From positions 1-25,913 of IMG/VR virus record IMGVR_UViG_3300044618_000958: 25,913 nucleotides of DNA; one strand, written 5' to 3'. This DNA is from a virus. The notes under the pieces were generated by a model. The model was not told the DNA's origin and ran no database searches. It saw only the letters and a program-made list of their open reading frames with translations. How positions within the stretch are numbered: the first letter of the stretch is position 1; each line of letters starts with the position of its first letter. The position numbers were made by a program, and so were the translations under genes. Positions 6,726 through 15,202 of this stretch are shown here, in pieces.

Positions 6726-9494
6726 CTATTTCTTCTTCTTTGTATCAGGCTTTTTATTATCAAATTTATTCTTATTTTCCCTGGCTATCTCCAAATCTGT
6801 TTGCTTTAACTTTATTTGAGTCTGCATTTTTTCTCTTTCAATTTGTGCTTTCTCTCTATCATTGGTCATTCTATTAGTTTCTTTGCTATTCTGAAGACCC
6901 ATTGTTTCCTGAAATTGTTCTGACTTTTGAATCTGACCTAATGCATCTAAATAATCACTTTGTTGATTAGCATTAATATCCTCCATAGCACCGTATCCTG
7001 CAGATTTAATCTCTGCAATAAGAATATCTTTTCTTCTATCTTTTTCTTTCTCTTGCATATCATGATCAAGCTGCATTTGCTTCTCTTGAAGTCTAGTTTG
7101 CATTTCTTGTTCTTGCATTTGCTGAGCATGCTGTTGCTCTTCTTGACGTTGAGCTGTAGTTTTTCTATCAATAGCTTTAAGTGAATTTGTAAGCTCACCC
7201 ATAGATTCTGTTTGCATGATAGTTCCTAGATCATAAATAGTAGCACCGGCAGTATTATTACTAACTGCTAAGTTTTTCATTTGTTCTAGAATAGCTCTTT
7301 GATTAGCCTTAGTTGTAGCAAAAATATTAAGATCTCTTAATAAAAGATCTGTACCATTCATTTCAAAATTAACTTTCTCATCACTAGATGTTATGTATTG
7401 TAATCTAATAGAAGGTTTAGTTGATTGATAATACTGGGCTAGGTCTGTGCGCATCTGGTGCACGCGAGGCATCAAGTAATCAGAGTGTTGAATAAAGTAT
7501 GGTTCTGTTTGAGCAAAAGATCCTGCAACAGCTTGTTCTATGCCTTTGGCTGTATCTGTTTGTCCAATCTGTTGACCTAATCTTTGTGGTGTAATTCCTA
7601 TTACTTCAAAACATTGTTGCTTGAAATAATTAGCCATTTGGATCCTAGACATCATACGGTTAGTCTGCTCTAAGTTCATTACCTGGAAAGGATTCTGAGA
7701 GATTGAGTTTTCTGTATTAGCAATAGATGTATCTAAAGGTAAGATCTGAAAATTCTTCATTGCTACATAAGCCTTGGCAAAGTTGTTCTTACCCCAGTCT
7801 TCTCCTAATGAGCGCTTAGGTAATGCATTCTGATCTAACATGATTACTGTGCCTAGCTCGTCAATAAGGATATCAGCAATCTGATTGTTTACAATATTGT
7901 ACCCGATCTGGAAAGGCTTCATTAAGTCAACCATAGAAGTTGATCTTGTATTTCTGTCATTGAATACAGCTCCCTCTACAGGTAGTTTACATCCATAAAG
8001 AGTATTCTCACCTTTGAACTGAAACTTAAGAGGACCCATTCTATTTTGATCAATACCTAAATACATAGGATTTATTCCTCCTGGATTATTCATACCCCAA
8101 AAGCTTGGATGATTAGGGCCAATCTTTACACCACCCCATGTTTGATTAATCCAAATCCAATCTATATGCTCACCAAAAATTAAATTATCTTTACTTTTAT
8201 TTTTTATTAAAGTTGTATCATAGATAGGTTTGTCTGTGATGATATAATCTTCACCAATGATATCTGTAGCTACTTCACCATTATCACTAATCTTAGTTAA
8301 GTGACCTACTTTTCTTTGTGATTTCCAATAAGCAGTTGTTACACGGAGTAAGAAAGCTGCACCCATAGGCGCGTAGTCTTCTCCTTCAGCCATGATCCAA
8401 TTAATAATATCACCACCATTATACACAAAGTTGTCATACATAGATGTAAACTGTCTGTAGGCTAAGGACGGCATATTAGTATTCCATTCATGAGACTTGG
8501 TAGCATCATAATATGATCCATCATTCTGGTAACCCTGTAGAGGATAACCAGCAGATCTAACCGGATAAATAGCTTCAATAGATTCCAATTGTTCTTGAGT
8601 CATGGCATAACCATACTTATCAATAACATCAGCAACAGTTAACATCTCAATTCTACCAACCCAATTACCTTGAGAGATATATCTTGCTTCAGGAGATTTA
8701 TGATAAAAAGTAGTCACAGGATTCCATAACTCAATATCATAATCATCTTCCATCATCTTAAAATGCCAGAACTCTCTATCTGTAATAAGAGAATCACGGA
8801 AACCACGCTCTTCTAATTCATCCATCTTAAAGCGCTCTTCATCAATTTTAGTTTGATGCATAGCCCATTGTTCACACATACTTCTATAATCTTTATCAAA
8901 GAAGTTTTGTATTTCAGGAAGTGTTTTAAGGTTTTCTGGAGACAGTTGTTGTTGCATTTGTTGCTGAACTTCAGGATCATTCTCATCAAGACCTTGCTCA
9001 AGCATTTTAGCTAAAAGCTTTTGTTCAGCTTGTTGTAGAAGAACATTCTCAACTTGAGATCTTTTTTGTTCTAGTTGTTCATTGTAAGAATACTCATCTT
9101 TTGCTTGAAAAGTGATTTTACTATTTCTTTTAGAAAACTCTGAGGTAAGAACATTTATAATATTAGGAATGATAGGATAGAACTTTAACTCAAGTACACT
9201 AGGATCTTCTTTAGTAAGAGTATCTACAAGATCTCTCATTTCATTATCTTCCTCTATGACATAATCATTTCTATCAATTACTCCTTTAGCTAACTTATAA
9301 TTTTTCATAAGCCTTCTTGCATTTCTGCGAAGTTGCTTAAGGCCGTTCCACTCAAGCCAGTCTAGATTCCAAGCAGCCCACTCCGGATCTTTGTCTTTTC
9401 TTGGCAAAAACTGTAAAGGCTGAGTAATAGAACCCATCCTATTATACTCGGCTTTTTTGCCGGATTTCATTTGTAATGCGTTGAGTACTTGCAT
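6726..9494 (-). CDS. portal protein
   Basis: 922 aa, long for a portal but in line with large Bacteroidota phages. It forms the dodecameric ring for DNA packaging and tail attachment. Evidence: directly downstream of TerL (6-nt gap), upstream of scaffold and capsid. The N-terminal region has DPEWAAWNLDWLEWNG and YPIIPNIINVLTSEF, of the type seen in crAss-like portals. A Gln/Glu-rich helical insertion lies at about residues 145-200. The C-terminal ~170 residues are an extended Gln/Glu/Lys coiled coil (QRQEEQQHAQQMQEQEMQ), a likely barrel/plug-type extension. It ends in a lysine run (TKKKK). Family placement is from order and resemblance, not search. Confidence 0.85.
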   Translation of the reverse strand: MQVLNALQMKSGKKAEYNRMGSITQPLQFLPRKDKDPEWAAWNLDWLEWNGLKQLRRNARRLMKNYKLAKGVIDRNDYVIEEDNEMRDLVDTLTKEDPSVLELKFYPIIPNIINVLTSEFSKRNSKITFQAKDEYSYNEQLEQKRSQVENVLLQQAEQKLLAKMLEQGLDENDPEVQQQMQQQLSPENLKTLPEIQNFFDKDYRSMCEQWAMHQTKIDEERFKMDELEERGFRDSLITDREFWHFKMMEDDYDIELWNPVTTFYHKSPEARYISQGNWVGRIEMLTVADVIDKYGYAMTQEQLESIEAIYPVRSAGYPLQGYQNDGSYYDATKSHEWNTNMPSLAYRQFTSMYDNFVYNGGDIINWIMAEGEDYAPMGAAFLLRVTTAYWKSQRKVGHLTKISDNGEVATDIIGEDYIITDKPIYDTTLIKNKSKDNLIFGEHIDWIWINQTWGGVKIGPNHPSFWGMNNPGGINPMYLGIDQNRMGPLKFQFKGENTLYGCKLPVEGAVFNDRNTRSTSMVDLMKPFQIGYNIVNNQIADILIDELGTVIMLDQNALPKRSLGEDWGKNNFAKAYVAMKNFQILPLDTSIANTENSISQNPFQVMNLEQTNRMMSRIQMANYFKQQCFEVIGITPQRLGQQIGQTDTAKGIEQAVAGSFAQTEPYFIQHSDYLMPRVHQMRTDLAQYYQSTKPSIRLQYITSSDEKVNFEMNGTDLLLRDLNIFATTKANQRAILEQMKNLAVSNNTAGATIYDLGTIMQTESMGELTNSLKAIDRKTTAQRQEEQQHAQQMQEQEMQTRLQEKQMQLDHDMQEKEKDRRKDILIAEIKSAGYGAMEDINANQQSDYLDALGQIQKSEQFQETMGLQNSKETNRMTNDREKAQIEREKMQTQIKLKQTDLEIARENKNKFDNKKPDTKKKK

Positions 9495-9500
9495 GGTATA

Positions 9501-11705
9501 TTATCTTATATTTTTAAAAGGATTTCTGACTGGTTTAGCATCATTCATAACTTTACTACCCCCTCCAATATGCCTGAAGGGATTGTTAGTAAATTTATAT
9601 AAATTTTCTGATTTGGACAAGTCTTTTTTATCAGTAGTATCTAATCTCTTTTTGATACCTCTATTTGCTTCTTGAACTTTTGCAAAAGCTATGAGAGCTC
9701 CTAGTGCAATTAATCTATCTACATTGAGTCCTTCCCTGTATTGTTGCATCTCAACCATAACCATCTTATCAGGAATTCTCTCAATACCATAAACTACTTT
9801 AACTACCTTACCTTCATCTGTGGTTACTTCTTCTAAAACTTCTTTACAAAAGTCTATTAGGTAAGGTAAGATGTGGGCCCGGAATATTGTTCCAGTATTT
9901 CTCCATCCATACTCCTGGTGATAAGTTTGAACATTATCAATGTCTTTTCTGAAAGTAATCTGACTCTTGGGAACTAAATACTTTTGTTTTTTTTGCTTGA
10001 TCATGTGAGTTATAAAGCCGGGGACGTTGCTCTCAACAAGGGTCCAGGCATTATACCATTCAATCATGTTCTCTAATCTTTTATGAGTCTCATTGATATC
10101 ATCAAATCTTCCACACCAGCTGGCTACAATTTTATCTTGTTCTATGTATGTAGATACATCTACACCATCTTGTCTAGTTACTTCAATAGGAATCTTATAA
10201 ATAAAGATAGAGCATAAGGATTCTGATGTTGTAGTTTTACCTTGTGACACGGGATCTATAGATGCATAGTATGTACCCCACTCAGCCTTTAAATCTGGTT
10301 TTTCATACATTACAATTACACCACTTTTATCTTCAGCATTCTTCTCTACTGGAAACTTTGATACAGGAAGCTTTTTACTTTTTTCTATAACCCATACACC
10401 TTGCGCATTCCTAGATAAATCTATAAATTCTGTATGGTATTCTTTATCTTCAATTCTTCTCTTCTGAGCAGCAACTAAATGACTAGGAAATAAGGATACA
10501 CTTCTTGTTGCAAAGGCCTCTTCAATATTGCGCGGATGCTGAGATACTTCTAATTGATAATCCTCAGGTGCTAAATCTTTTTTAATTTTAGCAAAATATT
10601 CATCAAGCATTACAAGAGCCTTTTCTACTTCAGAGTTACCAAACTTATCTACACAAGGTGGCATTGACCACTGCTCTGGAATAAATAAACCAGTTCTTCC
10701 TACCGTCCCTCTCTCATCTAGAAGATTAGAGTTAACATAAAATATCTCATTAGCCTCAGGAGTCTGAATCATTTTTCTTAAAGGCTCACACTGTTCTAAG
10801 TCACCCACGGATCCAGCTGCTATAAAAGTACCAGTTGTAATCATACCTGATTTCAAAGCAGGCTTCATGTATCCATAAGTAAACATCATGTCCGGAGCAA
10901 TCCCGGCTTCTTCATGAAAGAAATAAGTACAGGGTCCACCTACACCGGCTGTTGGATCTTGCTCAAAGGATGTTCCTTTAATAACACCTTTTAAACCTCT
11001 TAAGGTTTTTCTTGTAGTTCCTGGAATAGTTGTTTCAATTTGTTGTTGCCAGTCAAGAACCTTACCTGGATTCATAGGCCGGTACCAAGCTGTATTCTCA
11101 TCTAAGAAGTTTCTATACTCTGCTAAAAATCTCCAAGTATCTTGTACATAAGCTTTAAGACTTGCTCCCATTTTTAGAATAGGAGTTTGTTCAAACCAGA
11201 TCTGGTTAATCAGTTTAGCTGCATGAAAATACGAAGAGGCTATCTGCCGTTTCTTAAGAATAGCAGCATGCTTATAAAACAATTCAGCTAAGATCTCATA
11301 AAGAGCTAAGTGATATTGAGCATCGCGTATATCAGGGAAAGCAAACTTTCTTATTTCTTTGTTGTTGATAGGTAGGAAGTTTATCCACATATAGTACTCA
11401 CGCGTGAGGTACCAGGTCTTCTTCTTATTCTTAAAGATCACACCTTTTCTACATCGCGCATTCATCTCATCCCAATAAGTAATATAATCTTTACTTCTTA
11501 CAGGAGCTGGTGTATAAAATCCTTGCGCGTTATACTTAGCAGCTTCTTCATTAAATATGAAAGATGTTTCATCAAAATCATATTTACCTGGTTCTTTAAA
11601 TACAGATAAAACTAGATCTCTAAATTCTTCTCTAGTATCAAAACTGGTAGTAGTCCAAACACCATTATCCCAAGTGGGTATATCTGTATAGAAAAATTTA
11701 TCCAT
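9501..11705 (-). CDS. terL: terminase large subunit (TerL)
   Basis: 734 aa packaging motor with ATPase and nuclease domains. ATPase: a deviant Walker A at about 151-158 (KKRQIASS, of the K-x-RQ-x-G-[FI]-[ST] type but with Ala instead of Gly) and Walker B at 261-266 (YFFHEE). RNase H-like nuclease: candidate metal ligands D484 (ASIDPVSQG), E558 (LVESN) and D663 (NVDRLIALG). The start overlaps the upstream stop as TAATG, suggesting coupled translation with the putative small subunit. The portal follows 6 nt downstream. Very confident for TerL. Confidence 0.93.
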   Translation of the reverse strand: MDKFFYTDIPTWDNGVWTTTSFDTREEFRDLVLSVFKEPGKYDFDETSFIFNEEAAKYNAQGFYTPAPVRSKDYITYWDEMNARCRKGVIFKNKKKTWYLTREYYMWINFLPINNKEIRKFAFPDIRDAQYHLALYEILAELFYKHAAILKKRQIASSYFHAAKLINQIWFEQTPILKMGASLKAYVQDTWRFLAEYRNFLDENTAWYRPMNPGKVLDWQQQIETTIPGTTRKTLRGLKGVIKGTSFEQDPTAGVGGPCTYFFHEEAGIAPDMMFTYGYMKPALKSGMITTGTFIAAGSVGDLEQCEPLRKMIQTPEANEIFYVNSNLLDERGTVGRTGLFIPEQWSMPPCVDKFGNSEVEKALVMLDEYFAKIKKDLAPEDYQLEVSQHPRNIEEAFATRSVSLFPSHLVAAQKRRIEDKEYHTEFIDLSRNAQGVWVIEKSKKLPVSKFPVEKNAEDKSGVIVMYEKPDLKAEWGTYYASIDPVSQGKTTTSESLCSIFIYKIPIEVTRQDGVDVSTYIEQDKIVASWCGRFDDINETHKRLENMIEWYNAWTLVESNVPGFITHMIKQKKQKYLVPKSQITFRKDIDNVQTYHQEYGWRNTGTIFRAHILPYLIDFCKEVLEEVTTDEGKVVKVVYGIERIPDKMVMVEMQQYREGLNVDRLIALGALIAFAKVQEANRGIKKRLDTTDKKDLSKSENLYKFTNNPFRHIGGGSKVMNDAKPVRNPFKNIR

Positions 11706-12220
11706 TATTTCTGATCATAAGCTAGTTCTCCACCACCGCGAGTTCTTGTTTGTTGTTCTTCTTGAAGATCTTTATAAGCTCCTTTAAATGAGTTACGGAT
11801 TCCATCAAAGTTCTTAGCAGCACTCACCAGGGAGTTGATGTTTCCATCCCGTCCATGAGATACAGGAGTCTTCTCCATGTAACTTGCTAATCTATCTAGC
11901 ATAGCACTGATACCTCTGAAGGCTCTAACAGTAGGGGTTTCATACATCAATGTGCACTTACCTAATGCTGTAATTATCATATCTTCCTCAGGACTAAATT
12001 CTGCGCGAATATCTTGCAAGATAATATACTCCTTCTCATCAATAGGCATATTAAAGTATGGATTAATTTCAGGATTAGGACAGGTCATGTAAAAGAGATA
12101 CGCGTATATGCTTAGATGTTGTGCAGGATGCGCATCCATAATGTCTTTAAGAAATCCTAAAGTGTAACAATGTTCTGTAGGAATAATCTTCCCATTTTGT
12201 AAATCAAATAGCTTTATCAT
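11705..12220 (-). CDS. putative terminase small subunit or TerL-coupled protein
   Basis: 171 aa if started at MIKLFDLQNG (12220). An in-frame upstream ATG at 12274 would add 18 residues but lies inside the preceding gene, so the inner start is preferred. The sequence is helical, with a probable coiled region near the C-terminus (GAYKDLQEEQQTRTRGGG). Position directly before TerL with a 1-nt overlap is the usual place of TerS, and the size fits. No helix-turn-helix is obvious by eye. It could instead be another packaging accessory. Confidence 0.5.
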   Translation of the reverse strand: MIKLFDLQNGKIIPTEHCYTLGFLKDIMDAHPAQHLSIYAYLFYMTCPNPEINPYFNMPIDEKEYIILQDIRAEFSPEEDMIITALGKCTLMYETPTVRAFRGISAMLDRLASYMEKTPVSHGRDGNINSLVSAAKNFDGIRNSFKGAYKDLQEEQQTRTRGGGELAYDQK

Positions 12221-12383
12221 CTTTGTTGGTTTTAATCTCTTCACAGAAGAGTTTCTTTTCTTGTGATTCATCAAATAAAGGATCAGGTATAAAAGTAACT
12301 GTTATATTTTCACCCTTTATTGTTACAGCTTTTTTCTTTTCAAAGAAAGCCTTATGTTGATATTCATCTTCACTCATAGTCAT
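12204..12383 (-). CDS. 59-aa hypothetical protein, overlapping both neighbours
   Basis: ATG at 12383, TGA at 12204-12206. The protein runs MTMSEDEYQHKAFFEKKKA... to TNKDDKAI, with a beta-like stretch AVTIKGENITVTFIPD in the middle. The 5' end overlaps the previous stop by ATGA (12380-12383), and the 3' end overlaps the start of the next gene by 17 nt. This chained overlap is strong evidence that it is real. Function unknown. Confidence 0.65.
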   Translation of the reverse strand: MTMSEDEYQHKAFFEKKKAVTIKGENITVTFIPDPLFDESQEKKLFCEEIKTNKDDKAI

Positions 12384-12514
12384 CTTTTTCTAAATTTAAT
12401 ATGAATACCTACAAACAGTATAGTAATATACATATCACTATAATCAGTCCATGGAAAACCTACTCCTACACATAGGCCAGGAAAGGTTGTAAAAGTTATC
12501 TTAGGTATTCTCAT
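12380..12514 (-). CDS. 44-aa hydrophobic hypothetical protein
   Basis: ATG at 12514, TGA at 12380-12382. The sequence is hydrophobic and aromatic, with two halves (FTTFPGLCVGVGF and MYITILFVGIHI) and a basic end (KFRKR). It has ATGA overlaps on both sides: with the nuclease stop at 12511-12514 and with the next start at 12380-12383. The double overlap supports a real gene. It may be a small membrane-associated peptide; no family recognised. Confidence 0.6.
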   Translation of the reverse strand: MRIPKITFTTFPGLCVGVGFPWTDYSDMYITILFVGIHIKFRKR

Positions 12515-13329
12515 TTTGGGTTATTTTTAAGATGATCAATCATAGCTATTACTTCTGATTTCAAATAAGGCACCTCATAAGGAACTACAGTCTTCACAAT
12601 AGGATTTCCGGAAGTATCTTTTTTTACAATAGGGTAACCAAACTCATCCTCACCATCCTTCTCAAATATAACATGATGAAGCATTTGCTTTCCAACTTTA
12701 TACTGAGGATTATGTTTAAGAATAATATACATATAGGTACTTAATTGTAAAGCATAATGGTTAAAGTTACAATCATCTAGATGAGATAAAGGCCCAGTCA
12801 TCTTCTGAGACTTACCCTCCCAGTTTACAAAACTATTCTTTTTGATCTCTTTATTAGTTTTGTAATCAATAACATCTACTACACCTTTTACTACTTCAAC
12901 TCTATCTGATTGTCCACACACACCTGCTGACTTCAAATATACAAAATGTTCAGGATAAATCCCTTCTGTCAATCTTTGGTTAGGTGCATATTTAATTCCA
13001 CCTTCCCAAATTGGTTTAATAATAGCAACAGCTACACCCGATCTCTGAATAGTATCAATGCTTGTAATGTCTGCTTCTCTCTCATCATGATACCATGAAC
13101 CGGCTGTTACTGCACGATCACCTTCACCTGACCAGATCTCTTGAATCTTTTTAGGATCTATACCAAACCACTTAGAATTTTTATTTTTAGATGACTTAAT
13201 AGATTGGGCAACAGGATCAAACTTTTGCTTGAACTGTCCTACAAAACTAGTTACGCTTACCCAGTCTATCCTTTCATTAGGATCTAAGCTCTGATATTTG
13301 TGATTTCCCGCTGTAAATGTTACTGACAT
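12511..13329 (-). CDS. PD-(D/E)XK superfamily nuclease (RecB/Cas4-like exonuclease)
   Basis: 272 aa. Visible motifs: SVTSFVGQF near residue 25; a conserved helix with GSWYHDERE (about 77-85), typical of the RecB-like family; GQSDRVEVV (about 139-147), supplying the first catalytic Asp; and VIDYKTNKE (about 152-160), the D-x-K core. A QLSTYMYIL helix follows, as in RecB-type nucleases (QxxxY). Likely role: processing DNA ends in replication, recombination or packaging. No helicase domain and no Cys cluster for an Fe-S site as in true Cas4. It overlaps the upstream gene by 53 nt. Confidence 0.8.
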   Translation of the reverse strand: MSVTFTAGNHKYQSLDPNERIDWVSVTSFVGQFKQKFDPVAQSIKSSKNKNSKWFGIDPKKIQEIWSGEGDRAVTAGSWYHDEREADITSIDTIQRSGVAVAIIKPIWEGGIKYAPNQRLTEGIYPEHFVYLKSAGVCGQSDRVEVVKGVVDVIDYKTNKEIKKNSFVNWEGKSQKMTGPLSHLDDCNFNHYALQLSTYMYIILKHNPQYKVGKQMLHHVIFEKDGEDEFGYPIVKKDTSGNPIVKTVVPYEVPYLKSEVIAMIDHLKNNPK

Positions 13330-13594
13330 GTTGAATTGATTTTTGAGTTGATATTGTTTCTATAAGGATCTCTGCAAAGGTTAGATCTTCTCCTGCTGGA
13401 GAATCTATCATATCCATAATTCTTTTTTGCTCTGCTAAATCTACTTTGCCTTGTTTATATAAATCAGCAAGATCTAGCCTAAGCGCATTTCTTTTGTAAG
13501 AGTTATCACCCCACATAAGCTGACGCTCCGTCTCAATAGCTATTTGAGCTAGATGTTGTTTTTCTCTTTCAGCTATCCAGGTGTTCATATTCAT
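13277..13594 (-). CDS. 105-aa hypothetical protein
   Basis: Charged, helical protein (MNMNTWIAEREKQHLAQ... to SQISELRS). The segment DLYKQGKVDLAEQKRIMDMI looks like a short helix-turn-helix pair, resembling that in the next small protein (NKIELDEFEGLNKLI). The last 53 nt overlap the nuclease start in another frame, and the start overlaps the upstream stop (ATGA at 13591-13594). Function unknown. Confidence 0.65.
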   Translation of the reverse strand: MNMNTWIAEREKQHLAQIAIETERQLMWGDNSYKRNALRLDLADLYKQGKVDLAEQKRIMDMIDSPAGEDLTFAEILIETISTQKSIQHVSNIYSGKSQISELRS

Positions 13595-13788
13595 TTGTTA
13601 CTCTTTTGCTCCATCATAATTATTGCTAAGTTAATACTCTCAGCATCTTCAGATGCTATAAGTTTATTTAATCCTTCAAATTCGTCTAGCTCTATTTTAT
13701 TATCTAAAATAAGATGATGTCTGAAGTTTTCTGCAAACTGTCTTACATCCTTTATTACAGGATCTTTTAGAGTATACTGTGTGTTCAT
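13591..13788 (-). CDS. 65-aa hypothetical protein
   Basis: Small acidic helical protein (MNTQYTLKDPVIKDVRQF... to IMMEQKSNK). Its central part (DNKIELDEFEGLNKLIASEDAE) resembles a helix-loop-helix in the neighbour at 13277-13594. The two may be diverged copies, though similarity is slight. The 3' end overlaps the next ATG by 4 nt. No known family. Confidence 0.65.
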   Translation of the reverse strand: MNTQYTLKDPVIKDVRQFAENFRHHLILDNKIELDEFEGLNKLIASEDAESINLAIIMMEQKSNK

Positions 13789-13822
13789 TTGTGATATTCT
13801 TTTGCTTCTTTCTGTTTATTAC

Positions 13823-14104
13823 TCATAGTTCTACAGCTTTCCATTTAGGACCATCAGGATGTGGACATTCAGAATCCATAGATCTTAATTTCATAGCTAA
13901 GCTACAACCACAAATACCACAACAAGGTTGAGTACCAGTGATTACACATTTTGATCCTTGTGGATCTAGTTCTGGGCAAGTACTGCAGATCTTCATTCTT
14001 TTATTATGAATCTTCTCTACAGGTTCCTTCTTGATCAGACTGTTTAGAAAGCCCTCCCATATCAGGGCTTTGTTCTTCCATATTGTTTTTATTATTTCTA
14101 GCAT
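13823..14104 (-). CDS. Cys-rich zinc-ribbon phage protein (DUF6171-like)
   Basis: 93 aa. The N-terminus has a Trp-rich helix (IIKTIWKNKALIWEGFLNS), then RMKICSTCPEL, and a dense Cys set: CSTC, SKC, CCGICGC and SECPHP. This pattern with K-x-RS between the last ligands matches a small zinc-ribbon family common in Bacteroidota phages; I believe it is DUF6171, not verified. Starting at the first ATG makes its first 101 nt overlap the IHF-like gene. An internal ATG before KICSTC (13996) would avoid this, but the N-terminal helix before R-M-x-I-C looks like part of the family. Probably binds zinc; role unknown. Confidence 0.7.
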   Translation of the reverse strand: MLEIIKTIWKNKALIWEGFLNSLIKKEPVEKIHNKRMKICSTCPELDPQGSKCVITGTQPCCGICGCSLAMKLRSMDSECPHPDGPKWKAVEL

Positions 14105-14447
14105 CTCTTATTGCTTTAAATTTTAATTCAGTTTCTTCTACTGATTTTTTAACCAGATGAAGTTTAGCTATTCTTTCTTCTAAATCTCTTTTTACTATAT
14201 GCTCTGTAAACTTGCCTTCCATTCTGCTTATATGAAGTTTGTACTTCTCTACTGTTTCATCTATTTTCCAATGCTTAACTTTAAAAACTCCTAGATTAGG
14301 AATGCTTATGTTATCATAATCTAAAGCTGATATATGTTTTCTAACCTTAGCCCAGTAAAAATCAATTATATCATTTACTAGATTCTCCGGTAAACCTAAG
14401 TCTTCAGCTGTAGGTTTTTTAAAATCCTTAGCTTTCTTGGGTACCAA
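14004..14447 (-). CDS. IHF/HU-like DNA-binding protein
   Basis: 147 aa. Residues about 15-75 have the HU/IHF pattern: two N-terminal helices (PENLVNDIIDFYWAKVRKHIS) followed by the conserved strand turn ISIPNLGVFKVK (compare I-x-GLG-x-F in IHF), then a basic arm region. A charged C-terminal extension of about 60 residues is absent from host HU. Likely bends DNA for packaging, recombination or genome condensation; crAss-like phages encode IHF-type proteins near their structural genes. It overlaps the upstream gene by 20 nt and the downstream one by 101 nt. Confidence 0.7.
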   Translation of the reverse strand: MVPKKAKDFKKPTAEDLGLPENLVNDIIDFYWAKVRKHISALDYDNISIPNLGVFKVKHWKIDETVEKYKLHISRMEGKFTEHIVKRDLEERIAKLHLVKKSVEETELKFKAIRDARNNKNNMEEQSPDMGGLSKQSDQEGTCREDS

Positions 14448-14841
14448 TATGATACATTTTAAAGTTTAACAATATATTACCTTCTTCTTGAATACTCAGT
14501 TCAGGATTTAATTCAATCATTTTACTATGACTTAATGTATCCTTATTTATAAGATTAAAGTTACGCATCTTAGCAATACAGTTTCTTACAGTTTGTGGAG
14601 TTTTGAATATAGCCTTTTGGTAAGGTAATTCTGTGTCTCTATCTCTCTGATCCGCTGCACAAGAAGCATTACAAAAGTCTGAAAGCTCAGCCTTTTTATT
14701 AAGGCCGAGCAATGTTAGACAAGTTAAGTCAGCTTCGCTGATTACAATCTTATGAGTATAGCAGTATAGCATAATTTGGAATTTAATAATATCATCCAAA
14801 GACATGCTTATTTTTTTTTCTACTACATTAAACTTAGCCAT
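14428..14841 (-). CDS. conserved-looking phage protein, possible winged-helix type
   Basis: 137 aa. An N-terminal helical region (MSLDDIIKFQIMLYCYTH) is followed by a stretch that reads like a DNA-binding helical domain: FKTPQTVRNCIAKMRNFNLINKD, similar in layout to a replication-initiator or regulator wing. The C-terminus (GNILLNFKMYHIG) is beta-like. It precedes the IHF-like gene with 20-nt overlap. From memory similar proteins sit beside IHF-like genes in environmental phages. Role unknown; structural or DNA-binding are both possible. Confidence 0.65.
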   Translation of the reverse strand: MAKFNVVEKKISMSLDDIIKFQIMLYCYTHKIVISEADLTCLTLLGLNKKAELSDFCNASCAADQRDRDTELPYQKAIFKTPQTVRNCIAKMRNFNLINKDTLSHSKMIELNPELSIQEEGNILLNFKMYHIGTQES

Positions 14842-14859
14842 GTTGGTTTGTTTTGACTA

Positions 14860-15126
14860 TTATGATTTCTTTAGTTTTCTTTCTTTAGTTTCTTCAGGTT
14901 CTTCAGGTTCTTCTGGCGGGTTTGCCATTTGTGCTTGACGTATAATCATCTCCATCCTCTTGGCGCGAGATTGCTCAATGTCAGCCATTAGTTTTTCATA
15001 CTCAGCTTGTGCAGTGAGTAATTCAACTTGTAATTTGTAAAAGTTTAATGCTTTGATGCGGTTAGCTTCTAGCTGTTCTGATGTTAGTTTTTCAGCTTGA
15101 GGCTCAGTGTTGGTTTCTTTTGCCAT
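14860..15126 (-). CDS. 88-aa coiled-coil protein, first gene after the promoter
   Basis: Start chosen at 15126 (MAKETNTEPQ): an in-frame ATG at 15150 lies inside the -7 promoter element and cannot be translated from that transcript. The protein is a long amphipathic helix (about residues 18-65, including LQVELLTAQAEYEKLM) ending in a Pro/Glu-rich linker (PPEEPEEPEET) and a basic tail (KERKLKKS). It probably oligomerises. Function unknown; as first gene of the late/packaging message it should be well expressed. Confidence 0.7.
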   Translation of the reverse strand: MAKETNTEPQAEKLTSEQLEANRIKALNFYKLQVELLTAQAEYEKLMADIEQSRAKRMEMIIRQAQMANPPEEPEEPEETKERKLKKS

Positions 15127-15147
15127 AGTATATGTTTTAAATTTAAA

Positions 15148-15179
15148 CAAATATACTATTAAAGTTTAAACTTACCAAA
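15148..15179 (-). promoter_or_regulatory. Bacteroidota-type promoter for the packaging/head operon
   Basis: Minus strand: TTTG (15176-15179), 20-nt spacer, TATATTTG (15148-15155). This is an exact fit to the Bacteroidota sigma-factor consensus TTTG-N19-21-TAnnTTTG. Expected transcription start is about 15141, giving a leader of about 15 nt before ATG at 15126. The spacer contains GTTTAAAC and a nearby repeat (AAAGTTTAAAC / AAAAGTTTAAC), possible operator symmetry. Confidence 0.75.
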
Positions 15180-15202
15180 TTTATACTTTAAAAGTTTAAC
15201 TC

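Noticed and set aside
6947-7198. Minus and plus ORFs inside the portal C-terminal coiled coil
   Set aside because: By-products of Gln/Glu/Lys-repeat coding sequence.
12511-13329. Cas4 proper
   Set aside because: PD-(D/E)XK motifs are present, but the Cys cluster for an iron-sulfur site is absent and no CRISPR genes are near.
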